NCBI GenBank assembly: GCA_000507305.1
Contig: DF241092.1
Coordinates: forward strand, 1-64,000
Reading direction: 5' to 3'
DNA from: Breviolum minutum Mf 1.05b.01
Taxonomy: Eukaryota > Sar > Dinophyceae > Suessiales > Symbiodiniaceae
Length of the DNA stretch: 64,000 nt
Positions 55,560 through 64,000 of this stretch are shown here, one piece after another. Below the pieces are notes generated by a model that made no database searches, had not been told where the DNA came from, and worked only from the letters and a program-made list of their open reading frames with translations. Within the stretch, counting starts at the first letter, position 1. The number at the start of each line of letters is the position of its first letter. The position numbers and the translations under genes were made by a program.

Positions 55560-55754
55560 GTATCGAATGACACGAATCTAGTCATGATTATCAGATATCA
55601 TCAGCAGAAATACTGTATATACTGTATACATATGTATACATATTATGCTTTTCATTTTCATCACTAGTCAACATTGTTTCCATAGTTTCCAGTCATTTTG
55701 AATTAAAAAAACAAGTGAATTTGGCATGCTTGGGCTGTTTTTGGTACTTTCAAC

Positions 55755-55888
55755 CTTTAAGGACTGGAGCTTGTGGTGCTGTCGGCTTGGCCGCTATGCA
55801 ACTGGGAGCCCTTATGGGACACAAGGCGGGTTTGACAAACGTTGGCCAAGCGGCCAAGCTCCACGGGTGGATGCTGAAGTTGAGATGG
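55755..55888 (+). CDS. exon candidate, two open frames
   Basis: One frame reads TGACGAVGLAAMQLGALMGH and KAGLTNVGQAAKLHG. The other reads LGRYATGSPYGTQGGFDKRW and PSGQAPRVDAEVEM and ends at ATG|GTTGCT. GC-rich against its flanks. The frame is unresolved. Confidence 0.38.
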
Positions 55889-56100
55889 TTGCTGTAAATA
55901 TATATATATATACATTCACCATATATATGTATATGGGCATATATATATATATGGTGAGATGCAGATGGATGGTTGAGATGGACGCTAACCTTTTTTGTAT
56001 ACCTTGGTGCTACTTGTGGCAACACAGGAGATGATAAAAGAGCCCCAAATCTTGGAGCCCATTGGTTGGCAGTAGTTTTACTTGATATGCTGGGGATGGA

Positions 56101-56219
56101 TACTGTTGATGCTTCAGAAATTCGGTGTTTACCAGTTGAGCTTGGTAGTTTATCCCATTATTTACAAGGTTTTTGTTCATCCCAGGTGGTTGTTTGGGAT
56201 TTCTGAACCATCAACAGTA
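56101..56219 (+). mobile_element. family A inverted-repeat element
   Basis: Left TACTGTTGATGCTTCAGAAA mirrors right TTTCTGAACCATCAACAGTA; the core matches 17776-17893. Confidence 0.8.
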
Positions 56220-56286
56220 ATTAAAAAGACAATTGGGGGGTTTTTCATGTTGAAATCTCCAACATTTTTTAGATTTGGTAGTTGAT

Positions 56287-56408
56287 TCTGCCTGCAAACT
56301 GATTCACCAAATTTCATGATATTCACAATGATGATCTTTTGAAACCACCCAATTTCAGCAAACTTCCTCAATGGTTGGATCATCCAACAGTTTGACGCTT
56401 GAAATCCA
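56287..56408 (-). repeat. inverted copy of 50378-50515
   Basis: Reverse complement of the segment at 50378-50515; includes GATTCACCAAATTTCATGAT and TTGGATCATCCAACAGTTTG. Confidence 0.75.
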
Positions 56409-56434
56409 AATGAATTTCTGATTCTTCCTGGCAG

Positions 56435-56511
56435 ATGGTGGCATTGATCCGTGGTCCTGAGCGAGCTTCCTGGCTAGCTAAGGACAGGTTACTCGTGGTG
56501 ACGTTTCAAAT
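56435..56511 (+). CDS. exon, unknown product
   Basis: GGCAG acceptor; the frame reads MVALIRGPERASWLAKDRLL then VVTFQ and ends at AAAT|GTATGG (77 nt, phase 2). It lies 26 bp beyond the 50378/56287 repeat. Confidence 0.5.
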
Positions 56512-56602
56512 GTATGGTAGATTTTTGCCTACATTTATCGTAAAAAAAATCAAGTGAATGTTGGTGTGTATATGTGTGTATATATATATATTATATTACT
56601 AT

Positions 56603-56694
56603 ATAGGTTTCAAATATTTTTTGAATGTTAACCCCCGAAAATTGGGGAAATGAACCCAATTTGACATTTTTCAAATGGGTTGAAACCAGCAACT
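56603..56694 (+). mobile_element. family B inverted-repeat element
   Basis: Left AGGTTTCAAATATTTTTTG and right TTTTTCAAATGGGTTGAAAC are inverted. The left end is shortened and abuts an AT repeat. Confidence 0.65.
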
Positions 56695-56886
56695 GTCGTT
56701 ATTCATTGCTTTGTTTAGGGGGCATTAAAACCTGTGTGCTTCAGAATAACGCGGGGTGTGTTCCCCTAATAGTTTTTGTTTTTTTTTGGTTTATTTTGAC
56801 AAAAACTTCATTTTTCAAGAGATCTGTGGATCACTTTCTTCTTTGATTCCACCTTGGGGGGTCGAAACATTGGATTCTGATGTTTG

Positions 56887-56992
56887 GACGTCAAAACCTT
56901 CTCCAGGAGCTATCAGACTGTGGTGCCGTGGCAGTTTGGAAGCTGAGCAGAGTCATCTTCGGAAATTGATGAAGATTTTAAATGTCATCTAA
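56887..56992 (+). CDS. exon candidate, unknown product
   Basis: After a CTCCAG|G acceptor (at 56903) the frame reads GAIRLWCRGSLEAEQSHLRK then LMKILNVI and a TAA stop. It may be a terminal exon. The frame is also open upstream of the acceptor. Confidence 0.42.
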
Positions 56993-57037
56993 AAAAAAAT
57001 CGAAGGAGCTATGCATTAAAAAAATCACAATACCAAG

Positions 57038-57152
57038 TATGGGTGTTTCCTCAAATGATGGTACCCCCAATCTCCACCCCGAAATGATCATTTTTAGTAG
57101 GAAACCCATGGGTTTGTTAGGGAAACCCACCATTTAAAGAAACCCCCGTATA
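57038..57152 (+). mobile_element. family D inverted-repeat element
   Basis: Left GTATGGGTGTTTCCTCAAAT mirrors right CATTTAAAGAAACCCCCGTA; core CACCCCGAAATGATCATTTT. Confidence 0.78.
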
Positions 57153-57374
57153 GCTTGTAGAGGGGTCGGAAATTACTGCATGTCTTCTCTTCCTGAAGGA
57201 CAAATGGTGAAACGAAACTCCAAGCCAACCAGGTTGACATGAGGGGCAGTTCAGATCAGTTCCTAGACTGATTTTTTGGGAGTCACAGACTTACATTTCT
57301 TTGTGAAAAATTACATCAATGTCCATAAAGAAATATCAATCATTGGAAATTTGTTCCTTGCATGAAACCTAGGT

Positions 57375-57656
57375 GTGAATGCAAATAATTGGGATAATTC
57401 TCCGAAACAACCTCCACTTACTTCGATCCATCAGGATTTGGGTCAAATTACTGCACAGTCTCTGATTAACATCACCTGCAAACAGGTGGATCAGAAGATA
57501 TCTAACCGCCCTGTTGGTTCATTATATTTGCTGCTTCAGTTTCACCCGAAGTGGGTGAAATTCATTGAAATGTCCAATACAATTCCCATAGATATAGCTT
57601 CAATGCTTAATTTGACAAAAATAAAATTCTCAAAAAAAACACCAGTGAAACTGTGA
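57375..57656 (+). CDS. open block, exon(s) of unknown product
   Basis: A 93-codon frame includes NSPKQPPLTSIHQDLGQIT, AQSLINITCKQVDQKISN and RPVGSLYLLLQFHPKWVKF. An AG|G acceptor (ATCAG|G) and a GT donor (CAAACAG|GTGG) inside could define a smaller exon. Confidence 0.42.
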   Translation: MNANNWDNSPKQPPLTSIHQDLGQITAQSLINITCKQVDQKISNRPVGSLYLLLQFHPKWVKFIEMSNTIPIDIASMLNLTKIKFSKKTPVKL

Positions 57657-59103
57657 AGAAAATGAAGATGTTCCTTCAGCATCTCTACTTGTTTGACCCA
57701 GTCAACACCCTGAGGTCGTAGACACCACAGCTCCAGAATGGGTCAAGTCCGAGACACCCAATGGAAAGGGGAAGTGCTTAGTACCAAGATGTAACAACTA
57801 AATAGGGGGCTACAGACTATATCGAATGTATATGTGTTTTAATTTACACATATGAAACACATATGATATAAACATATATAGATTTATATAGTTACAGAAG
57901 ACTTTGGCAATTAATTTTAATGTCTCATACATCCCAACTGGCAACATCTTTTTTTTTCTAACTCAACAGTGTTGATTCTTGCAGTTGAAAAACACCTCAA
58001 GAGTTCATGCGGCGGATGGGTCCACAACTATCGAGGTTGGCCTCTTTCATTTGCAACAAAGGTGAATCACCGGCAGGGCATCTGAGTTGGGGGTTGATTG
58101 GGATATAGATGAAAAACACCACCTTTCGGAAAGTCAAGGGGGTGCAATTTCCCCATGTGTTTTTTTGTTTTTGAAAGCCTTTTCACAAAAAAAAAAAACA
58201 TGACAAAACGTGGCAATATACAAGGGCTATTTTTTTTGCAATAAGGAGATACAAAAGCCCAAGTGGTAATTTTAATGAATGATGCATCAGCTGAGGATGA
58301 AGATGATGATGTTTGTGGTGGTGCAGACGGTATTTTGGATGCGATCGGCGGCGAAGTGCAGTGCGACCCAGTTTCAGGATTTACGCATTGTCGACATTGC
58401 AGTTGCAGTTGTGATAGATCGAAACATGTGGGATCATGTTGGTGTAACAACACTGATAGACTGATATTCACAAGTTGTGAATAGTTGTATATTCTTCTTT
58501 GCGACTAGAATCAGGTATAGTAGGGTGTCAGTGTTGTTCAACCTTAGAACAGCAGCTGTTCCATACAGAATCAGGTTTTTTGTATACTGCAGGTTTGGTA
58601 TTTGAATGGAAGACACCCAAGACTCACCTGACATTTTGAGGTTAACTTTGGCCGCCCAATATCTACTTCGAGTCCGTGCCATTATTGTAAGGCAGTCCGT
58701 TCCCGTTGAATGTGTGTGACTTTGTGAGTCGAGATGTGCTTGGGAGTTTCCACGGAGGTTGCTGTAACAAAAGGTACCGGAGTGTCGCTATGGTACCATA
58801 ATCTGAGCAAACTACCATATACTGCAAGAATTCAATAGAAATGATTGCAATCATCAAATTATGTGTTCCATTTTCACTATTTTACGTTGAAAAAGCAGTC
58901 TAAGAGAATTCACAGGCAGCCAGTGGAATCCGTTGAACATGTTGATATGGAAAAAAAAAGATATCTCCGAGTTGGATTGAATCACATGTAATCAGTCAAT
59001 TCTCTCATAAATATCAGCTTGCCACCTTCGGACCAGACTTCGAAGCATGAATCCTTGATTTGTTTGATTTCGTTTGGACCGTGCCATGACCGTATCACTG
59101 CAG
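57657..59103 (+). other. mostly non-coding, one exon candidate
   Basis: About 58355-58440 has a frame reading RSAAKCSATQFQDLRIVDIA then VAVVIDRNMWDH. A competing frame reads EDEDDDVCGGADGILDAIGG. The rest is AT-rich with A and T homopolymer runs. Confidence 0.3.
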
Positions 59104-59203
59104 GTTTGGTGGTAAGGAAGACACTGAGCTGTTGTCCCATGTGCAGAAGCTTCACCATCAAGTGAGGGACCTGGTGGTTGCTCCGGGGTGCAACCCTTTG
59201 TTG
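59104..59203 (+). CDS. exon, unknown product
   Basis: CTGCAG|G acceptor; the frame reads FGGKEDTELLSHVQKLHHQ then VRDLVVAPGCNPLL, with a TTG|GTCAGT donor (100 nt). Confidence 0.52.
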
Positions 59204-59822
59204 GTCAGTTGATCGTATGGGTTGTCAACTAGCCATTGACTTACATCGTTTGGTTAACTCTGTCTATATGAAATAATATTAAGTATGCGTGCATACTAGG
59301 TGGACTGTATATAATGGTTGACCGTCTGTGATTACGATTGATCCTTCATTCAAGTGCTTGTTTGACTATATTACACTGTTGATATTTTGTCATTTACAGT
59401 TCCTTTGCTTTCCAGCGGCCTAAAAGCTATACGTCATTGTTTCACGTTTTGAACAGGTCTCATCCCAACTGCTGTATCGTTTCGGTTATATAATTGAAGC
59501 GTATCAGAAGATGTTGTTGGTACCACCTTCACACAACCTTCCGGAAGGTGAAGAACGAGACTGTTGAGTCCTTCATGACGACCAAAGATGTGGTTCAGAG
59601 AGTACAGGCGGCCGGTGATGACATGTGATGGGATGCTGATAGCTGAGCTGAGCCGATGCTTCTGTCCATATTCACTGGGGGGCGAGATTCTACAATTGCG
59701 GGCATAAGCGGGCCCCTCATAAAATGAGCACATCGGGAACTGGTGGTTATATATTTACTCCAGAGAATCCTTTTTGGAAACACTAGAAATTTTCTCTGAA
59801 AAAAACGGATCAAAAAGGTGGA

Positions 59823-60008
59823 ATGAAGATTCGATATGCAGATTTTACCACTCAGGAAGCCAAAACTCAGATGACAGCAAGGTCACCCCCACAATCACCC
59901 CGGAAATCTGGCACCTTTCCGGTGCTTTCAATCAGGCAGCTTTTGCTTGGGTTGGCGAAGCCAGGTGCGGCAAATCTGGGATGTTTGGGGGATGTCCGAG
60001 TCCATTAG
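59823..60008 (+). CDS. exon candidate, frame ambiguous
   Basis: Two long frames are open: one with EAKTQMTARSPPQSPRKSG and LSIRQLLLGLAKPG, the other with TPTITPEIWHLSGAFNQAAF. GC-rich relative to flanks; splice borders not fixed. Confidence 0.33.
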   Translation: MKIRYADFTTQEAKTQMTARSPPQSPRKSGTFPVLSIRQLLLGLAKPGAANLGCLGDVRVH

Positions 60009-60282
60009 GTTGCCATATGGAGCAATGAACACATGTTTCACCAAATCGACCCCAGAGGGGTATTTGAAGTAAGGAATGCTTGTGGTTCTCCAAGTTTGCT
60101 CGTTTATTTTTTGCCTAATTTTTGCGAGGGGAAAGGTGCCTGTTATACAATGTATTGTTGAAAGTTTCCCTAAATGTCACACCTCTTTTAGTGTACCAGG
60201 CCCATGTCTATAGCAGACATTGTTCAAAAAATGTCCGCGTGTTTGGCAAGATGTTATTTTCGTTCATTTTCTATTTTAGCAG

Positions 60283-60354
60283 GATAATGACGCTGAACTC
60301 AAGAACTTTTCGGAGGCCCTGGATGCATCTATGGCATCTAGACTACTACTATAG
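60283..60354 (+). CDS. short, probably terminal exon
   Basis: TTTTAGCAG|G acceptor, 23 codons reading DNDAELKNFSEALDASMASR then LLL and TAG. The TAG is followed directly by a GT, so readthrough splicing cannot be excluded. Confidence 0.48.
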   Translation, partial: DNDAELKNFSEALDASMASRLLL

Positions 60355-60812
60355 GTACTGGTATTTTTTGAATTCAATTAAATTGTTGACCCATGTTTTC
60401 ACCATCAGATACGCACCAATGGAGCATTCATATAGACCAATGCATGTGGAGCATCATTTTTGTTCCGTTTGATTTAAATATTTTAAACGATTGATTCACG
60501 GCTGTTTAGGGCAAGGCATGTCCATGTCCATTCACTGTCTAATCAGGCTTATTCAACTTCGTTTGTTTGGGGTTCCTGACAGACACTCGTAAAAATATCG
60601 GTTCACTTCCAAAATTAAGCAATGGAATCAATGGACACAACATGAAATGTCCGCAAATATCGCAAATCCCGAACATTGGCAGATCAGTCCACTTGGGTAG
60701 TTTCTTTGGAAAACTGAAAAAAGCACCAAAACATATACCTGCAACTTGGTTTTGAAGCATCAAGTTGTAAAACCTCCCAGTTTTTTCTGTCACAAACCAA
60801 CCGACCGGACAG

Positions 60813-60918
60813 CGATTGTGGAGGTATCGTCCAAAAGCATGGCATGTTGCCAGTTGGTCTGAAGCAGCTGAGTGTATGAAAGATCAACCTACCTGGACAC
60901 GATTTCAGATCCTTGGAA
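60813..60918 (+). CDS. exon, unknown product
   Basis: GGACAG acceptor; the frame reads RLWRYRPKAWHVASWSEAAE then CMKDQPTWTRFQILGS. Trp-rich and strongly coding-like. The donor is not certain. Confidence 0.48.
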
Positions 60919-61069
60919 GTTGACCTTTTTTTCATTCAAAAAAAAGGGGGAATCCATGGGACAATTTTTTTTTACCAATCCAATTCATGGGTTGATTTTT
61001 GTATGGTACGGTCATGGTACGTCGCGTTTTTTCTATGACTTTCATCACATCGATCTGTCATGGGATTGA

Positions 61070-61165
61070 TTTCTCTGGTGGGTTGGATGACACCGCTGAC
61101 GACGCCCAAGGACCCAGTTGAAACCTGGCAGAATTGGTCGCATCATCTTGAAGTTTGATTGAGGT
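61070..61165 (+). CDS. exon candidate, unknown product
   Basis: The frame reads LVGWMTPLTTPKDPVETWQN then WSHHLEV and a stop. It lies 150 bp after the Trp-rich exon. Confidence 0.36.
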
Positions 61166-62050
61166 GGTTCGGGTGGGGGAGTTTTTCACAGCAGTTGCGC
61201 AAACTGTTTGAGGGTGAGGGGGAATGTTTGTTGGGATATTGTTGAGACCAATATGTAAAGATTAAGGCAAGATAGCATGGTGCATGATATCTGATATACA
61301 TTTATTACATCAGAATATGCCTATAATTCGATGTCGTTTTTTGTGTAGTATTTCAGGTACCCAGTGGTCCTTCTGGTTTTGGCAGGATAGGTCTTGCCCA
61401 TCTTCCGGCTAATCAAACCCCATGTTTTATTTGTTTTTCTTGGGGTTATTTTTCAATTGGACAGTGGGCAAAGCCTACTGTATACTGTGTAGAATACACT
61501 TGTGCTTCTCAAAACCATTTAAGAACTCAATATTAGATGATGTCACATACATGATATATTAATATATTTTGTGTCAAAGACAGGCAAGGTGCAGCAGGTA
61601 GAAAGGCAAATGATTTACAATTTTGAACAATATCGCAGCAGCTATTGTTTATCCTTGTTATTGATTGATTGATTTGATTTATTTGTTCTGCCTGCTTTGT
61701 TGCTTTTACAGGTATAGATATATTATATATACATATATTTGTACATGTATATATATTTCAATTGTTTCACTCTCACCACTGCTCAGTAATTTACACAGAC
61801 GGATTCTGCGCTCAGCAATCATTGCCTGCGCCTTGGAAAAAAAAATATGTTTATTTATTTTTACATATACATACTTATATATGTTGTGGAGTTCTTTGGA
61901 TCCCAGTTGTCGCCAGGTATCCCAAAGATGGACCTTGAGTAGTGAACCAGCTGCCATGACCATGGAAAATTGCTACTTTCAAATCTGTTTTCTGTGTTTT
62001 CCAAGCATAACAAAAAGGTGGAAACAGCCGCCTGTAAAAATTCATGTTTA
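61166..62050 (+). other. AT-rich, no gene seen
   Basis: Contains TATAT tracts near 61555 and 61715-61750 and homopolymer runs. Open frames on both strands lack coding-like composition. Confidence 0.4.
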
Positions 62051-62223
62051 TATCCGGATATCCTGCTGGTTGGACACCCATCATCCTTGAAGACCTTGTA
62101 GAAAAACACCTTGTCGGACCTGCTGGGAGGCACCATCTCAAAGGAGATATTCAAATGTTGCGCTCAGCAGCGACTGTTAATGTAGCTTTGCTGACCCAGG
62201 AGGGATCCAGCATGCTTGGCTAG
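62051..62223 (+). CDS. exon, unknown product
   Basis: The frame reads SGYPAGWTPIILEDLVEKHL, VGPAGRHHLKGDIQMLRSA and ATVNVALLTQEGSSMLG before TAG. Possible GT donors (ACT|GTTAAT, AAT|GTAGCT) precede the stop. Reverse-strand frames here appear to be shadows. Confidence 0.45.
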
Positions 62224-62523
62224 TCTCTTTGTTTGCTGATGCTTTTGTCGGAAGAATAGCAGTTGCAAAAACGCAATAGATTTGGTTTCGACACAAATAT
62301 GGTAGGAGGAAGTGACAGGTGAAATTAGCATGTTTGACAAAGAAGACACTAAGCAGCAAGAATATGTCATTTGTTGCCTTGTTAATCTTTACCGTGCTAT
62401 TTTTGCTGAAAGGTATCTTGAAAGAATATATGAGAATTAAGAGTGTGAAATTGTTACTTCAACTGTAAGGGTTATTTGAGAAGAGTTTTTTTTTTTTTAA
62501 GTTGTGCATATTTCACAATATCA

Positions 62524-62645
62524 AGAGCCGTCCAAGAAGTGCTACAAGTGGCCCAAGAGTCCACGGATGTCACTCAAAGATACTCGGATGTCACGCATGT
62601 TTTTTGGAGCAGCCGCCAAGCAGTTACTTTTTTGTGCATGGTTTC
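62524..62645 (+). CDS. exon, unknown helical segment
   Basis: The frame reads RAVQEVLQVAQESTDVTQRY then SDVTHVFWSSRQAVTFLCM before TAA. Two other frames are open, but this has the most regular amphipathic pattern. Confidence 0.42.
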
Positions 62646-62788
62646 CTAAGGGGTTTGGCATTTTGAAGATACATGTCACATATACAACATCATCTAGAAT
62701 CAAAAATAGGATCTATATTTGGATCCGATTGAATTTTGAACCATCTCCGATCAGAAGTAGCATTGCAATTTTATTTGCTTTCCCCTAG

Positions 62789-62874
62789 TGCGTATGGGTG
62801 GGTATGGGTCCCCATGTACGCTCGTGCTGCCCTGCCTGCACTGGCAGCATGGGAGGCGGCCCAAAAATTCACAG
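62789..62874 (+). CDS. exon, Ala/Trp-rich segment
   Basis: CCCCTAG acceptor; the frame reads AYGWVWVPMYARAALPALAA then WEAAQKFTG. The 3' border would be ACAG|GA (a GA donor). Confidence 0.45.
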
Positions 62875-62926
62875 GATCTATGATTTGTCTAAGAATTATA
62901 ACAGATCAATATGAAAGCATAACTAA

Positions 62927-63020
62927 CCCATAGGATCCATGTATCTATGGTATATTTACCTACATTTATATACGTATATATATATATTATAAACATCAAC
63001 CATTCATGTAGGTAGATAGT
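62927..63020 (+). mobile_element. family E element, diverged
   Basis: CCCATAGGATCCATGTATCT and GGTATATTTACCTACATT at the left. The right mirror is reduced to CAACCATTCATGTAGGTAGA. Confidence 0.6.
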
Positions 63021-63024
63021 ATGA

Positions 63025-63103
63025 TATGGCTGTTTCCTGAAATGGTGGTACCCCCAATCTCCACCCCGAAATGATCATTTTTTAGTAGGAAAACCCATGG
63101 TCG
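63025..63103 (+). mobile_element. family D element, truncated
   Basis: Left end and core (TGTTTCCTGAAATGGTGG, CACCCCGAAATGATCATTTT) match 57038-57152. The right end is missing where an exon candidate begins. Confidence 0.65.
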
Positions 63104-63125
63104 TTGGCCCATTGAATTTCTTCAG

Positions 63126-63171
63126 GCTGTGGTGCCCAATGGCCAGGCCCAAATGGCAGGGAGTCATCCAA
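63126..63171 (+). CDS. short exon candidate
   Basis: CTTCAG|G acceptor; the frame reads AVVPNGQAQMAGSHPRR. The truncated family D element ends 23 bp upstream. Confidence 0.4.
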
Positions 63172-63229
63172 GGAGAAATTAATAGAGATTCAAAACCAGC
63201 CATTTAAAGATGATATAATTATATAATTT

Positions 63230-63320
63230 TAGATCTCTCTATATATTATATATAGATATATATATATATATTTGTATCTATCTATATATAAATATATATT
63301 TAAATATATTATGTTTATGT
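63230..63320 (+). repeat. TATA-rich tract
   Basis: About 90 bp of TATATA/TCTA repeat in an intron or spacer. Confidence 0.75.
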
Positions 63321-63656
63321 TACTATCTTTGATTCCTTTGATTAGCACAATCCGAAATGAACCCGGTTGGAGTCCAGGTTTCCCATCAAACCTACCAGTT
63401 TTTTTGCGCAGCCGTTGAGACAGATTCGTTCATAGCAGTCGGTCGTCCTTGCTGAAACATCATGGCAGCTGAGGACACATTTGCTGCATAGTTTTCCATG
63501 TTTACCATTGGTTACTCAAAGGCAAAGAAACTATATAGCTATATCAAATTGTTAGAAATCACCAGAAGAAAATGGAAAAATAACATGATTGGCCCAACCA
63601 AAAAACACATCTTAACTTCCGGAAAAATCCTCCATGGCCGCCCCCGAACTGCCCAG

Positions 63657-63768
63657 GAGCCAGTCTCGGAGATCGGTCTCAACGGTCTCAACGACCCAAG
63701 GATTTTGGGTCATACCGTGCCCCAAGGACTCCGGCTCGAGCTGGAGAAGCCAAGTGGCGAGGTGCACG
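63657..63768 (+). CDS. exon, unknown product
   Basis: GCCCAG|G acceptor; the frame reads EPVSEIGLNGLNDPRILGH then TVPQGLRLELEKPSGEVHG, with a CACG|GTGAAA donor (112 nt). GC-rich and regular; product unrecognised. The last about 230 bp of the window are AT-rich without a gene. Confidence 0.5.
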
Positions 63769-64000
63769 GTGAAACCGAAAAAAGGCCGTTTGATGTTTTT
63801 TGGGAGGAAAAACTTGGGTTATGTTAATTATTATATGTTATTATCATGGTTCTCTTAATTTGTTTTTTTCTGGTTGATTATATGAGATATGGTAGTAATT
63901 GTGTTCTTTATGGATCTTTTATGGGTAATTAATCATGGATGATGATTCAGATTGTGAATTGGTCGATGTGAAGGGTTTTTTTTGCTTTCCCAAAACTAGC

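Noticed and set aside
61875-62154. Minus-strand frames of 88-97 codons
   Set aside because: They overlap the better + strand exon at 62051-62223 and have less coding-like composition.
1-64000. Dinoflagellate spliced-leader relics
   Set aside because: No match to the conserved leader was spotted by eye on either strand. A computed search would be needed to exclude degenerate copies.

Overview
This window looks like nuclear DNA of a dinoflagellate, most likely of the Symbiodiniaceae/Suessiales. The evidence is as follows. (i) Coding signal is broken into many short exons of about 30 to 570 bp, separated by introns. (ii) Acceptors are mostly AG|G, and several introns fit a reading frame only with a GC donor. 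(iii) Nearly every coding block is on the + strand, as expected for unidirectional dinoflagellate gene arrays. (iv) The introns are full of short inverted-repeat elements that often abut splice sites (introner-like). (v) The protein blocks at 33.7-46.3 kb belong to unnamed families that, from memory, recur many times in Symbiodiniaceae gene sets. No prokaryotic gene, tRNA, rRNA or CRISPR array was found. Genus and species cannot be told by eye.

Layout. 0.1-4.6 kb: a ubiquitin-interacting motif followed by RING-like and zinc-ribbon-like exons. 5.4-9.3 kb: short exons of unknown product. 10.5-11.7 kb: four exons of an AlkB-like 2-oxoglutarate/Fe(II) dioxygenase with the H-x-D...H iron ligands. 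13.6-16.9 kb: unassigned exons ending in a KOW-like terminal exon. 17.4-33.4 kb: many short, frame-open exons of unrecognised proteins and a 580 bp TTGTTC/TTG simple-sequence block. 33.7-46.3 kb: the densest and most interesting part, with four consecutive coding units. These are a basic tail-bearing protein, a class I methyltransferase-like protein whose seven exons join in phase, a coiled-coil/basic protein, and a 601-codon block resembling Tnp2-type (CACTA-like) DDE transposases. 47.3-48.8 kb: a PH-domain-like gene with a 28 nt microexon. 50-64 kb: further short exons without a recognised product.

How the parts relate. The units at 33.7-46.3 kb lie head to tail and probably form one dispersed element or one multi-domain gene family. 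The rest is ordinary host genes with heavily invaded introns. At least nine small inverted-repeat families, labelled A to I here, occur in the window, several with two to seven copies.

Limits. Exon borders marked as in phase were checked codon by codon. Other borders are approximate. Gene boundaries between distant exons are unknown. All similarity statements come from motif recognition and recollection, without any database search.
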